Notes: generated by a model not told the origin, from the sequence alone. A stretch of 64,000 nucleotides of DNA from Tomocerus qinae (GCA_020055645.1 CM034546.1:88102001-88166000); one strand, 5' to 3'; positions 23,104 through 36,900 are shown, counted from the stretch's first letter. Numbers and translations: made by a program.

Positions 23104-26100
23104 ATGGCATCCTGGAATCCACCAGTGGACTCCGATGAGGAATTCGAACAAGAAGAATTTAAAAGAAGTTCTGGAAAAGCAGCACTAATTGTGATAATTT
23201 CTACCTCTCCAGATATGTTTCAGCCGTTGGATTGGGAAATGGAAGATGACAAGAAAGTAGCAACTCCGTATAAAATGGCAATCAAGGTGAGCCAAACTTG
23301 TGGCTTTGCGTCTTGCGTCACTGGCGTCGACATTCTATATTATGCCTATGATTTTTGCATGAATTCGTCAATAATGTCAATCCTCACCGAGTTCTCTGCT
23401 GTGTGAACATGAATAATCATCATTAATGATGTGTTACGTCTAAATTACAGTAAAGTAATAATATAGGGCCGCAGCCAGTGATGTATACTATACTAAATAC
23501 AGTGATGAATATTCATCCCTGTATTTAGTAATGTACTGTCAAAAAGAACCGCGAAATTTTTTTAGTATTTTGAGAAAAATTTTTGGTTTTCCTATACCCC
23601 TATCACTATCACACGTGTCCCCCTAAAAATTTTGCTTCGGTGTATGACAAGCAGGACAAGCAGATTAGAAATTACAGGGTTGTAGAAGCACGTATACAGA
23701 ACTGAGTTTCGGGGGGGGGCTATAATAATTAAATTATATATATATTTGAGCATAGCGCGAAGAAGAAGAAGAAATAGGGGTGGGCCGAATATTCGGTTTG
23801 GGTTTGGTATTCGGTGGTTCGGTAATAAAATTGAAGGTAATATTATTTCACAAAACATACTCATAATCTCGACATTTTTTAAAGAATTTTTTTCAAAATT
23901 TAAATTATTTACAATTATAAGCATTATTCGTAACACTTAATACACTAATCAAAGTAGTCCGCCACATTCATTTGGGAGGGAGTGGTTAAAATTTGATAAT
24001 AATTTGCTTCAAAAAGGGTTTTAAATGCCATTTAACTTAACTCAGGTTAGGATGACCATGATTCGGCACCGAATATTGGGGCTTCGGTTTGCTGAATCAA
24101 CCGAATATTAGTTATTCGACAAAAACCCACCTATCCTATCAAAACCCAGGCAAAAACCCACCCCTATCAAAAATGACCTGAAAATGGCAAATAATTGCGC
24201 GGAGAAATTGCTATTTAGAGAAAAAAAATTCGGGGCTTCAGCCTTAAAGCCCATCCCTCAATACGTCCTTGGGGTTGTACATTGTCTTATTGTTCATTGA
24301 TAACTAATAAACAATTAACTCGAAATAAAAAGTGGCTATAATAATAATTATTTATTTTTACCCCATTGTAATGAATATTTATGAATGAACTAGTGCTGCG
24401 AAAGGTTATGGCGAAACAAAGTATTTTCCAACGCGAAAGACCTCGTCAGTATTCTTCTTAGTGGAACAGAGAAGCAAAGGAATTCTTCCGACTTTAGCAA
24501 TTTATACATGTTGCAAGATATGTCTCCTGTAAAAGTTAGCATGATTGAAGAGTTGGACGCTATCATGTCGTCCGATGACTTGAATGATTTTTCAGAAAAT
24601 ATTGGCTGCTCACCTCTTTATGATCTTAAGAATACATTTTGGCTAGCAAAGTCCATTTTCGAAGACGCGTAAGTAAATAGACTCTGAAGTCAGCTATTTT
24701 ATATGCTAGAGTAAAAATATAGACATTACGCTGGCTGGGAACTAAGGGCTTATTAGTTAAAAAGCATTTGCGACTTGAAAAATTTTATAATTTACATGTA
24801 AATGGCCAAATTTTTAAATTTTCCCTCACATGAAATAATGGGATCCTTAATAATTACGAAGTGATAAGAATAGAATACAGGAAATCTTGATTAGGATCCT
24901 TAAACTATTGCCCTAATACATTGCCTCCGTTTCCTCCCGTCACTTTTTTTGCCTCTTTTCTGACCTAACCTAACCTATTAAAAATAAACTGATTTATTGT
25001 TCCAGCCTAACAAGTAACGTGTTTATTTTTTATTAGAAAAACTGATTCATATATGAAAAAAGTATTATTCTTCACTAATGAGGATTCTCCACATTCATCG
25101 AAACCGAATTTGCAACAAGATGCTATTGAGAAGTTCAAAGATTTGGGTCGAGTTGACTTCAGCATTATCACATTTAAAAATGACTTTCAGTTCGATATAT
25201 TCTACTCAGTAAAGTTTTCAAAATAGATTGTTATTCAATTTTCAATATTCAATTTCCAGAGTCGTAATTTTCACGCTTTTTGTTGCTTTTTAAATCTAGC
25301 GTATTTTGGAGGAGAGTTCGTCAGTAGTTGTTGTTAAGAACGAAAGCTTGTTGAAAATGATAGAGATGAAACAAAGCGTACGGCGTCCTATTGTAAGAAG
25401 CACTTTGGAAATTTGTCCTGGATACAAAATTGGAGTCGGAATTTATTCTTTCATTCGGTATATAGTATAATTTACTGTAATCAATGGTTCTTTCTAATTC
25501 TTTTGTTACGCAAATCATGTAAAATTTATGAAAATGGTTCAGTAAAAGCGTTCCTCCACGACCTGTCGATGTGAATAAAGAAAACAATGATGTTTTAGAA
25601 AAGGTGGTCACCAAATCAAGAAAGGTAAAATGGATGCATATCTATTTACAGTATAATAATAAATTATGTACATAATATATTTACATTAAGCCGCGGGTTG
25701 AAATGACACTAAACATGTGTCAAAATTTTAACCTGCGTTGGCCATACCTAACTGACTGAACAAACTTAAATTGTATTTTTATCGAATAGGATACCGGAAT
25801 GCCGGTTTTAAAGTGCGAAGAGAGAAAAGTAGTTGCAGTCAAAGGCGTGGAAGCTGTGTTTGAAGAAGATGAGTTGAAAAGGCTAAGTTATGCTAATGAA
25901 GCTGGTATCTCACTGTTGGGATTTATGAATCGAAATGAATTGAAGTTTTTGAATTTTTATCGGTCGAGTTCTTATTTCCTCTACCCGGATGAGGAACGTA
26001 TTAGTGGGAGTCGGGAATTTTTTACTTCATTACTGAAGCGCTGTCATGCATTAGAGGTTATTTTTAAAATTAAACTTTGAAAAATCAGATCATTTGTGGT

Positions 26101-29100
26101 ATGAGACCCATGACGTTGGTTGACTTCTTTCAGAAAATTGCTCTGGTCAAATTGGTTATTGCACGAGGAAGAAAACTAAAAGTTGGTTGCTTGATCCCAT
26201 CTTTAGTAAACGATGCTTCTAACTTTCCCTTCCCGCAAGGTTTCCATCTATATTTGCTTCCTTTTTCCGGTAAAAAATTCCAACAAATTAATACTTTTAC
26301 TACTTCACATAATGTTAGACGTACTAACCTTACAGCGACATTTAAATAAAATCACACGTTGGCAATACATTGTTCAAAGCAAAATAAAATATTCTAAATG
26401 TTATAGTTTACATTTTGGTTATGTCTAAAAACTAGAGTTGTAATGTAAATTAATAAAATTGTTCTTTTAGACGAAATACGGAAAACGGAATTGCCGAACC
26501 ATCCAGATTCACCAGAAACTTTAGTCACAGTAATGGACAAAGTAGTGAAAAAACTTACTAACAAGAAATTTGACCTTTCACAGTACCATAATCCAGCTGT
26601 TCAGTTTAAACGTCGTCAGCTGGAAAAATTGGCTGTAGAAACTTTGGAGCAGGAAGATTATTATGATTATACAAGTAATTAATTTCTGTTACTCCATACT
26701 ACTATTACTGAAAGAATTGAACGAACGCGTCGTTACGCTTTATTGTATATAAATCATAATTTTATTATTCACTTAAATTTTGGGTTTCTTTTGGTCAAGA
26801 CCCTGATTTCGATTTGATACGGGTTCGATTGGGAGACTTGCCCACAGAACTTGAAACGGAGGTAGGCAGAGCAAGTCGTGATCCAATATTTGCGGATGCT
26901 TTTACTTCAACTGCAGCCAAGAAGCTAAAAGTGCCTATCAACATGCTAATGGAATATAAAAACAAAAGGGTCAGTGATGTTTTCTTTAAGGTGAATGTGT
27001 ATACAATTTGGGAAACTCAGGTGACTATCAAAACACATGTTAAAATTTTTTGCCATTCTTGATTCAACTTCCTGAGTTTTACTCCGATTTTCTAATGAAG
27101 TACATTTTCGGAAAGGTAAAAAAATTGGCTAGGATTTGAATTGGGAAAACTTTTGATTTTTTTGATCATTTAGGAGTAGCAATGGTTCAAAAGTTAACTG
27201 AATTTCTATCCAGAAGTCAACATTAAAGTGTGAACTGTATATAAACTGAGGCAATAATCGAAAATTTTCCCAATTTAAATCCTAGCCAATGCGTTTGCCT
27301 TTCCGAAAATGTACTTCATTAGAAAATCGGAGTAAAACTCAGGAAGTTGAATCAAAAATAGCAAAGAGAGTTTCATGAAAAAGTTTGAAATGTAAACTGC
27401 CTTATGCCTGTTTTATACTTCTCACTTTCACGTTTAGTGACGTCAAATGACGTCATTACGTTGGAAACCAAATTGGAAACATACTTTTACTAATTGAGTT
27501 TGAGAGTTCTAAAAGTACACTTTTCAGTAACAATCTCTGTCTCTAATGGAGACAATAAAGTGTCACTATTGTCACCCAAGAGCAATACCCGACAGTCCCC
27601 AACCAATTGCCGACAAAAGACTTTCCGAAAATTTAGCTACTCTGTCGAGGGTTGACTACAAAAATACGTTTAAAAGTTGATGCCGTCATTGGAAAATTCC
27701 TTACTAAGTACTGAGACTATTCAAACAATACCCAAGAAATTAATTTTGATTTTTCTCGGAATTTTACCAAATCTTTTGCGTTCAAATAAATATACAATAC
27801 GTAAGCATATATATATGCTGAAAATGCCTATAGATATGAAATATTTCAACGCCAAATGCGATTGATTTTTGGTAATGGATAGATTGCAGTATTTCAAAAA
27901 CCGGTCACTATTTGCCTTTTATAATCTTTAACCTAATAAAATTTAAACAACCAAAAATTTTTTGACTGTATTTTTATTAGGTTGGGTCAGAGAAAAATGG
28001 CAGGATAGAATATTAAGCGACTATGTATTGAAGACTAAATTCCTGATTTTTGCATTGGGAAAAGAACTCAAAAAAAATTTGGATATGATTTTGCATTGGG
28101 AAAAAATTCAATTCGGGGTCGGACATTACATTTTATTCCCTTTGATAGATATGTCACATTTCCAATACTATTTCACTAGACAATATAGCTGATTAGTCCA
28201 TGTTCGGTAACCAACCGCTTAGCTATCTAAATCAGCCTGTATGACATGTTACAATGACTGGGAAGTGGTGGCTAAAATATGTAAATGGTGATATTTTTAG
28301 TCTGGTGGCATCTTTAAAAAATCAAACACATTTAGCCGCTGTCCACGTTACTAGTCAATTATATTTCACACTTGGGAGCGCATGCGTTGAATGCTCTAAC
28401 CTCTCAGATTAGCGGTCACAGACCAAGTGCTCACATAATCAAAATTATTGGCATTCCATCCTGCGCGCGGGATGGCAGGCTATCGCCTGCCATCAAATCC
28501 GCGCACAGAATTCCATGCCAATAATTATATGATTTTAGCTGCTGTCCAATTTATTAGGCAATTTAGTTGGACGACTGGTAAAAATGGTTGTGGTCGGATA
28601 AAATTGAACGCTAAATGTGGCGTTAATGTCGCCTGTTAACTATAGCTAAGCAAATAGGGTGGCACTGGCACTGTAAATCACTTTAAAAAAAATAAAACTC
28701 ACTGAAAATAGGAGGGCCTAATAGCCTAATGGACCAGTTGTCGTTAAGGTCCGTGTTCCTGACTTTTGGAAAACCCAATTGACTATCAAAATACGTTAGA
28801 ATCATCTTTTGTACATCGTTCAAAATTGGCTAAAGTTCTGACCCGATTTTCTATTGTAATACATGGTCGGAATGACAAACGCATATCCCATTCAAAATTC
28901 GGAACTTATTGTTATTTTGAGTATTGCACTACTGTCGAGTGTTTGCATATCTCCGTATACAGTTAGCTTGTCAGTTGGTAGGGCTTTGGGTTTCGGCTAA
29001 CATTAGAAGCATGTTTTTGTTTGAATTTCGAAATATTTCAAACTTTCGAATTTCGAATTAATAAAGGAACACGGCCCTTAACCGGTATCAAAGTATCAAA

Positions 29101-32100
29101 GGGATATGGATGGGTAAAAAACTAACCCATATCTTGATTGTCGGACATCTACCAATAGACTTTCGGGTGTTTACTAAGTATACTTTTAAATAATTTGGCC
29201 AGTTGATAAAATAAAAAATAGTTGTTATTGAAAAGTGTACTTTTAGAACTCTCAAACTCAATTACAAATTAACTGTAGTGACGTCACAAAACGTGAAAGT
29301 GAAGTGAAAGTGAGAAGTATAAAACAGGTCTTATACTTGACCGGATTTGCAGGTCATGAATATCCGACAGATTGAAGCGATGGACTAACATGAGACAGAG
29401 CATTGAGCTTTTCTCTATGCCAACGCTGGTGTAGTCAATTTGCCCTGCGAATTTCCATTATGTAATAAAATTACTTATATCACAGTACAATAATTCGATC
29501 CCATACTGTCCCAAGAAATCTAGCAGTGTAATACGACAATACTCGAAATAACACTACATACGAGTGCAAATGTGCACCTAGGTGTTGTCAATGGCAAAGT
29601 CAGCCTTTTTCTGGCAGCCTATTTGATTGAAGTCTAGCTGGGTGGCACCCAGTGGGTACATTCAGTCCATGGGCTGGGAGAAACCCGTGGTCATACAGTC
29701 ACTGATCACCTCGGTTTTATCTTATTCAAACTGGTGGCAGAAGGAGAGCAAAACAAAACACATCCTCTTATTGACTTCACCAAAAGTGGTAGGAGCTACA
29801 TTTATGAAGATTCTGCAGATTACTGTTGCTATTGGCTCCCTGTGTTAAACAGCTACATAACCCATTCAAATGAAACTTGGGTGTAAACGAAAACATTTTG
29901 TTATTTTTATACGGGGAGAAACTGCAAAGCAGGCAGCGCATTGCCCGAAGGGCAATGTGTGGTTTCACCACTTATACTGCACTTCTGACGTAGGTAAAAT
30001 TTTGTCAACTGGAATTGCTCGTAAACTAGCAGCTTTTATGAAATAATGCAAGTTACCGAAAACGTAAAGCATTTCTTTGCGGGGTGTGCTTTAATATCAA
30101 ATCAGCTTTTCCGTGTCAACTTTAGCCGTAGGAACCGGAAGAATGAATTTTGAAATTGTTTGGTCATCTAATTTATCTCCTTGGCTACTTGGTACAATGC
30201 GTCATAGTCAATTGGGTACTGGATAGAGTGTATGGACTAGGAAACTAGGAATACACATTGAACATTCCATTTCCTAATTCAATCTCCGTAGATACGGAGT
30301 ACTGAGTGCACTGCACTGAGTGATGACGGCCATGTCGGATTTAAAGATGCATTATTCCTGTTACTATACGTAGTATTCCCATTCTCAATAATCCCAGTTA
30401 CATTCACACCTCAATGCAAATACGGAGTACTGAGAACAATTACAATTCCAGGGATGGAAAATATATTAGGCTTGAGGTTACTTACAGGGATTTAAAAAAT
30501 AAACAATGAGGGAAAATTTCAGGGATGAAAAAAATATCATTGAGTGCGATTCCAGGCATCGAAAATGTCTAATTGTAATAGGCATGCATATCTATAATGC
30601 TCATCATTACTATATACTATTACAAACATTTACGCTTTGCTGGCTTCTGTTGTACTAACTACGAGGATACCAACTATTTATCTCACTCAAGCGGGGGTTT
30701 GGGGGCGGCAGTCCCCAATAAAAAATAATATTTTATTACATATATAATATATTATTAATAATTTTGCGAAAATAACAAATTTATAAAGATCAAATAGCAT
30801 ATTATATATCATTTTTCCATAAACGTAAAATTTACATTATAACCTAGGGTGATAAATATTTCGGAAATGACAACTTTACTCGAGTACTGTACATTGTCAT
30901 GCATGGTATTGATACCTACATAATTAATTCCGAAATATTCATAATCTAGTTAAATCTTTTGTAGTTCGTAGTTATAAGATAGTTATAACCAGATATATCA
31001 AGAAAAACAATAAAATAAAAAATATAACAGGTAAAAACCTGGAAAAATATACGGTGAGAATGCCAGCAAAACTTAAAAACAAGGCATTATTTAGAGATTG
31101 CGGTATGAGAAAATAATGAAATTTTGCAAAAGTATTCTCCTAAATAATCTCCCCGTGCGTTTAAAGCTATTCCCTTGCAATTCTTCAACACTGATATCGA
31201 ACAGACTTTGTAATTGTTGTTATAATTGACAATAATTTCAAAATGAGATATCAAATTTCAACTTAACATAAATCTAACGTTTGGTAGATTTAAAGTTGAA
31301 AACTAAGGTCCAACTTCTTTAAATGGCGACTTCAATAAACATCAGCAATTTCTATGTTACAGTTATGAATGAAATTTTGACATTGCATTTAATTTTTATA
31401 CACCCTCATATTAGGAGTGCAATCATGTAATGATTTAAAGAAAACAAATAGAATATTTATTTTATCTAGAATATAGGCACAAAAAATTGCCATATCGTCA
31501 ACTCTCCTTAGCTTCGTTATTGACATTAAATCCATTATGCTATTTTACAAAGGCGTACAAAGATATAAGGGCAACAAATTCCTCTTTTACGAAATATTTT
31601 CCATCCCTACATAGGTTAACTACATTGACGGGCCAGGAAAACAAATACATTTTGAGGTTTTGGCTCATGTACTCATGTCACAAAACAAATGTTCAAAGAT
31701 AGTTCAAATGACTTAACTTTAAACGCACGAGGAGATATTTAGGAGAATACTTTTGCAAAATTTCATTATTTTCTCATACCGCAATCTCTAAATAATGCCT
31801 TGTTTTTAAGTTTTGCTGGCATTCTCACCGTATATTTTTCCAGGTTTTTGAGTATATTGCACTACTGTCTTGTGTTTGCATCCTCTGTTAGTTTGTCGGT
31901 TAGTAGGGCTATGGGTTTCGGCTACTATAAAGAGCATATTTTTATTCAAATTTCGAAATATTTCAAAACTTCGAATTTTGAAATAATAAAGGAACAGTCC
32001 CCTTAAGGGCAGTATGCATAATGACTGGTTAGGGTAACGTAACCCTATACCCCGAGTCAAAAATGTGACCCCGGTGGACGACCATGGTAAGTTGCCAATA

Positions 32101-32674
32101 GTTACAGTGCTATTTCAATACAGAAAAGTTGACCCTAGGTTGTACTAAGGTCAAGTTTTATACTATTTTGTGACTCTGGGTTAGGAGTACCCTCTGACTC
32201 GCCATTATGCATACTGCCATAAGAGGCAGGGTTACCAAGTAACTTGACCTGACCTCGACTATCAAATCAGCTCTGAACTTTTTTTTGAAAACTTGAAACT
32301 CCTCCGAGAGTACTGGTCGTAGAAAGACAAGATTGGTCTCTAAATTCGCAGAAAAACCTGGTTGAGGTCTGGTATTCAGCGCTAATTCATATTCATCTCC
32401 AATTTTGAGATATTGCGAATTTAAAATTAAACCCTTAATTTTCAAAAATGAAGTTGTGGTTGGTGATGTGATATTTTCAAATCAACTTCGGTTGATAAAA
32501 AATAAACATAATGTAATAAAGTAAATTGTAATTCTATAAATAATTTAGGTGGAGAAACAGACCGTAGAGGTCCTGAAAAATTTCTTGATGTCTAAAGAAG
32601 TTAACTTTCACAAATTTTCAAGAAAAGCTGAACTTGTGGCAATGGTCTATGAGTATTTTGATAAGCAAAAATGA
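23104..32674 (+). CDS. XRCC6: Ku70 (XRCC6), DNA double-strand-break end-binding subunit
   Basis: Ku70 pairs with Ku80 to ring broken DNA ends and start non-homologous end joining. Ten exons keep phase throughout: 23104-23286, 24394-24668, 25037-25208, 25300-25457, 25543-25624, 25790-26056, 26134-26269, 26471-26674, 26800-26969 and 32549-32674, giving 590 residues (human 609). An N-terminal vWA-like domain includes MKKVLFFTNEDSPHSS. The bridge and core include VGIYSFIRKSVPP, LLGFMNRNELKFLNFYRSSS, FLYPDEERI and FPFPQGFHLYLLPFS. The last exon encodes the C-terminal SAP motif TVEVLKNFLMSKEVNFHKFS with KAELVAMVYEYF. The start follows an acidic MASWNPPVDSDEEFEQEE leader like that of other Ku70s. 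Intron 9 (5.6 kb) isolates the SAP exon; retention would replace SAP with about 29 unrelated residues. All other introns except the first are short. Confidence 0.95.
23775..24165. mobile_element. Possible hAT-type element in Ku70 intron 1
   Basis: TAGGGGTGGGCCGAATATTCGG at the left and ...AAACCCACCCCTA at the right share an 11-bp terminal inverted repeat fitting YARNG (TAGGG). Inside are GCCGAATATT blocks like those of the ELP2 hAT pair. Flanking octamers (AGAAGAAA and TCAAAAAT) do not match, so the target duplication is unsupported. It interrupts a repeat whose two halves (CACGTATACAGAACTGA ... AAATAATTGCGCGGAG) lie closer together at 50048-50165. Confidence 0.5.
26990..27420. repeat. Foldback repeat in Ku70 intron 9
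   Basis: Same family as about 14205-14540: AAGTACATTTTCGGAAAGGT on the left arm is answered by ACCTTTCCGAAAATGTACTT-like sequence on the right, with GGCTAGGATTTGAATTGGG mirrored too. The left part begins within 20 bp of the exon 9 donor. Confidence 0.8.
27412..29332. mobile_element. Inverted-repeat element nested in the foldback family
   Basis: Left end CCTGTTTTATACTTCTCACT and right end AGTGAGAAGTATAAAACAGG are exact complements; the arms continue through GAGTTTGAGAGTTCTAAAAG. The host repeat reads straight across this point in its other copy (ACTGCCTCATACTTGACC at about 14568), so that copy is a related empty site; a short CTTAT-like duplication flanks the insert. A strong cruciform lies inside at 28440-28530. 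Confidence 0.72.
28440..28532. repeat. GC-rich cruciform, arms about 40 bp
   Basis: ATTATTGGCATTCCATCCTG reads out to GATGGCAGGC, then back through GCCTGCCATC to GAATTCCATGCCAATAATTA. It is strikingly GC-rich for this window and centred on GGCTATCGCC. Confidence 0.85.
29340..31032. repeat. Dispersed repeats, Ku70 intron 9, middle part
   Basis: 29340-29930 continues the family seen at 14575-15300 (GACCGGATTTGCAGGTCAT; TGTTAAACAGCTACATAACC), broken near 29905 by a GC-rich hairpin region (CGCATTGCCCGAAGGGCAAT at about 29938). 29990-31030 shows no gene and no repeat I can name. Confidence 0.6.
31033..31849. mobile_element. Inverted-repeat element with about 133-bp arms
   Basis: AAAAACCTGGAAAAATATAC at 31033 mirrors the right end at 31849; arms run to about 31166 and from about 31718 and include GCATTATTTAGAGATTGCGG. 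No coding frame. It lies in Ku70 intron 9 and interrupts the TTTTGAGTATATTGCACTAC family that resumes at 31847. Confidence 0.8.
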
Positions 32675-32732
32675 AAGTGTCATATGTCCATTGATATTGA
32701 TGCAAATTGTAATAGCATTTATTGTCCTATTG

Positions 32733-32738
32733 AATAAA
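32733..32738 (+). terminator. Ku70 poly(A) signal
   Basis: AATAAA 58 bp after the Ku70 stop; a foldback element starts about 40 bp further on. Confidence 0.7.
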
Positions 32739-32777
32739 ATGCACTTTTACGGTCCTTCAGTAACAATAATCCAGAAT

Positions 32778-33271
32778 GAAAACCCAAGAGATGTGTAAGG
32801 TCCGGAACACTTTATTTCGGAAGGTAATGACACTTCAGAAATCGATTGGTGGACCTCATAATAACTTGAAATGAAGACATGCAATTTTCTCGAAAACCCG
32901 CCGTTTGAAAGTTACGGCAAATTTTTCGAAAAAGTCACCATTGTAGCTGATTTATTCCGGAAGTTGTGGACTGATTTGAGTGAAATAAATCAATAATTGT
33001 ATAATATGGAATTCGTTTTCAAAATTTCTCTATCGGCACAGAATGCTCTTATTGTAACTCAAATTGGTCTACAACTTTTGGAATAAATCAATTAGAAAGG
33101 TGGAAAAGTGACTATGGAAAAATCTGCCGTAACTTTCTAATAGCGGGTTTTCGAGAAAAATGCATGTCTTTATTTCAAGTTTATAATATGAGGTCCACCA
33201 ATCGATTTCTGAAGTCTCATTACCTTCCGAAATAAAGTGTTCCGGACCATACACATCTCTTGGGTTTTCAG
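32778..33271. mobile_element. Foldback element downstream of Ku70
   Basis: Left arm (AACCCAAGAGATGTGTAAGG; TTTCGGAAGGTAATGA; AATCGATTGGTGGACCTCAT) is the complement of the right arm at about 33139-33271. Spacer about 230 bp. A lone arm of the same element stands upstream of Ku70 at 22930-23061. A 61-residue open frame here is an arm artefact. Confidence 0.88.
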
Positions 33272-33930
33272 TCTCCAGCTAGTTAGTATTGAAAACAAAT
33301 ATTTTTTGGCAAATAAATTTTGGACGTATCCATTTCTATTATAACTACACTGGAATAATACTTATTTATAATTTATACTCATGTAATTTGAATTTGCTAT
33401 CAATTTTAATCACTTCGTTGTAATTTAGGAATATGTAGTTACTAGTCTTATTCTTATTAGTCTAACGGCTACGACTACTTATCATCCAACTGGATTCAGG
33501 GTTAGAGTTGAGACTTTTACATAAAAATTTTCTAACAGTAATGGGGCTAAATAGGAAACTTTTGCTTTGGTTCCATTTTGGGCAAAAATGCGACCTCAAA
33601 GAGCAAAAATTTACCCTCGACTGACAACTACGACCTCAAAAGTGAAATCTCGACATCTGTACTGTTTGCTACCAGTTAGTAAGAAATGCAGGTGTTAGGT
33701 AGTAGGTAGTCGTTTTCCAAATCATATCCACAATCTGCAACCATTAGCCTGAGAATATTCCTTTTAAGATGCATTTGTATCTCGTACCGTGGTGACTATG
33801 TCGATGTTAATTATAATTTTGTTCAACAAAACATTTACGAGTACTAGTACGATCTATAATAATATTAGGCTATATACAAAGGTGTCATTTAACATAATAT
33901 TTTAAATGACACTTTAATTTTCCGTCAGTG

Positions 33931-36900
33931 TCATATTGTTCCTACGTATACGAAGCGGCCATCTGTCCGTTGAGCATTAGTTATGTCTCCTCGGATTTCA
34001 TCGCAACCTTTTATGGAAATTCTGTCCAACGTTTTGCAGTTTTGTATGAGGCTTACCAGCCCTTTCTCCGAAATCTATAAGCATATTATTTTGTACTATT
34101 GAAGAATTCGAAAGCAAACTTACAATATATATTCAATGTTGGCTGACTCACAAAAGTTTCGTCAATTGCAAGTTTTCTCAAATATCGCAAATTATTAAGT
34201 CCATACTTAATGCAACAGTTTGTAACTTTGGAATTACTGATATCTAGGGTGTGCAAATCTATAAAGAAAAAATTTGAACATTGGGTAAAGATAATTAAGG
34301 ATACAATCTAAGATAGTCAGGGCCGCAGCCAGAAAAAAATTTCGGAGGGGGCACCGACAAAAAATATGCCTTGGTGCCCCCCCCCCCCCCGCTGCGGCCT
34401 TGAAGATAGTAAATGAATTACACTAATAATGATATTACGTTTTAACGATCCAATAAAATGCCGTTGGGGCGAGATGTGCTTTTCCTTGATGTCATAATTC
34501 ATTTCCAAGTTATGGTAGTTAACTTCTTTTTCCAGCTCCTCTTGAGGTATTCCAGTGACTCCTGAATCACTCAACTATAAAATAATAATAAACCATTGCA
34601 AAAAGGAAATGGCTCCTACCCAAAGTTAGTTGGGTTTAGAAGTGTCACACAACGTATCAGCTGTCGAACAAGCTATTACACGACCTTGTACGATGAATAG
34701 AAACGATATACAAGTCGATTTTCAGTTATTTGCAATTTTTTACCCTCTTCCCGGTTGAATTTAGGCAGCGGTACTTTGTTGCCACTGTCTCCGCTGTTGC
34801 CGTTGGGGGCTATGTGGGGTTAGCGGCAACAGCGGAGACAGTTGCGACACGCTACAACCACTAGCGGCATCACTGACCAGCGGCAACAGAGACACATTAA
34901 TCTGATTTCCTCTGTTGCTGATGTTGCCGCTAAACCTAAGCCAGTTCAGCTATCTCGGCTGTCTCTAACCAACCTGGCAAAAGTGGCAGAGTTTCGGGAT
35001 TTGATCCATATCGCTGTGTTGCTCTTTAGAGCATTGAGCTCAGAGCATAGAGATATAACATAGGTAGGTATTGTACAAATCTAGAGAGAGCATTTGAAAA
35101 GGATGCGGAAAAGCACATGACATGATGAGGGGATCTGCGCGGAAGCTATTCTCATGTGTTTTAGTACAAAATGAATTTGAATTGCCTCCGACTTCATCCC
35201 TCATAGTCAATCAAAATTAAGTATTACACGTCACTATTATTCAATTTATAACATTGAGGGAATACGATAAGCTCTCTCTATATCTGCTCAGAGCAGCAGT
35301 GCACCATATATATAGAAACTATAATACTATATTAAACATTGAGAAAACTACAATAAAAATCATATGACATGGCTAGTCCCAAATCGCAAAAAAATTAAAT
35401 GCTTACATATGAAGATGGGGTTTTAGTCACCGGTTATAGTCACTGTATGTAAATAAATTGCACTTCATTTTAAAAGATTGCGGAGGAGACCTCGCTCATG
35501 ACTCCCTCCAATCACAAGAATGAAAATTTTTTAACATTGAAGGTATAGACAATGCGTCATATAGAAATTCCTTATAGTGTTATTATATATACGCAGTGCA
35601 CTGGCTTATAATAGGTTTAGTGGCAACAGAGGAAATCAGATTAATGTGTCTGTTGGCGCTGGTCAGTGTTGCCGCTAGTGGTTGTAGTGTCGCCGCTAGT
35701 GGTTGTAGCGTGTCGCCACTGTCTCCGCTGTAATGCTATTGCGCTAAACCCCCATCCCATACCCCCCCCACGGCAACAGCGGAGACAGTGGCAACAAAGT
35801 ACCGCTGCCTAAATTCAGCCATAATTCAAGGAAGAAAAGTATATTACTTTCTATAAAGTTTACATTGTTAAAACTTTAAAGGCATCTCTTAAAAAGATAT
35901 TGGTGACCTGAAAACAGTAGCGCAAAGAAACTTTTATATATTACTAGGCGGTCACAGGACCCACAAACAATTTTGTAAGAATTAAATATGGTTTCTAGTA
36001 GGCCAATTACACCGGAATTCAATTGGGTTCATCACTAATATAATGACCGGTCACAGGACCCAAGTCCTGTTATAAATAAAGTTAGTGTGTATTCCGGGGC
36101 AATATTGTACGATGGGTAGAATGTATTTCAGATACATAGATTTTCATGTTAATTCCAATTGACCTTTTCATGCTTTCTCATTAGGTGGACCAGGGCCAGA
36201 GGTACAGATTTTAGGTTACATTGATAGAGTCAAAAAATATTTCAAAACTTCGCCTTAGTACGGCCTAGGGTCAACCTTTTGTTTAGAAAGAGAATTTGGC
36301 TATTGGTAATTTACTCCGGTTACCCACCACATTTTTGACTCGGATACTTTTAATCACCATTATACATACTGCCATCACTGGACCATTTTAAGGCCGAGGT
36401 AGCCTTAATTAGCAATGTAGCGTCAAGCGATTAATTAGAAAATTGGGTGTTTTTTATTGTAATTTTAGCTCATCGCCTGAGGAAGCGAGCTTATAGAACC
36501 GCACAGTCTGTCCGTACGTGCGCCTTTCTGTCCCCACGATAACTTTCGAATGCAAAGACGGATATTGACCAAACTTGGCATAAACAATGCCTATTGACCA
36601 CTGACGGTCCCTATTGATTTTGGGGCAAATCGGTCCATTGGTTGCTGAGATACCGCGCTCTCACTTTGTTTCATTTTGATAGTCAAAGTAGAAAATGGGT
36701 ACTAAAAAGTTCAATTGCGTTTACTATAAATTGTTTGCGGAAAATATTTCACTCCGCTCCTACCAAATTTAAGAATTATTTTGATAGTCATATATAACTT
36801 ATTTTAAAACCTTTTGATTTTGATAGTCAATTATGATCAATATTGATCTAATTTGAATTACTGTAGATTTTAGTAATCAGTAATCAAAATAGACCTATTT

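Noticed and set aside
34380-34400. G/C homopolymer as a regulatory quadruplex
   Set aside because: The run of C sits inside a dispersed repeat (GGGCCGCAGCCAG) and its length is likely unreliable in the assembly.
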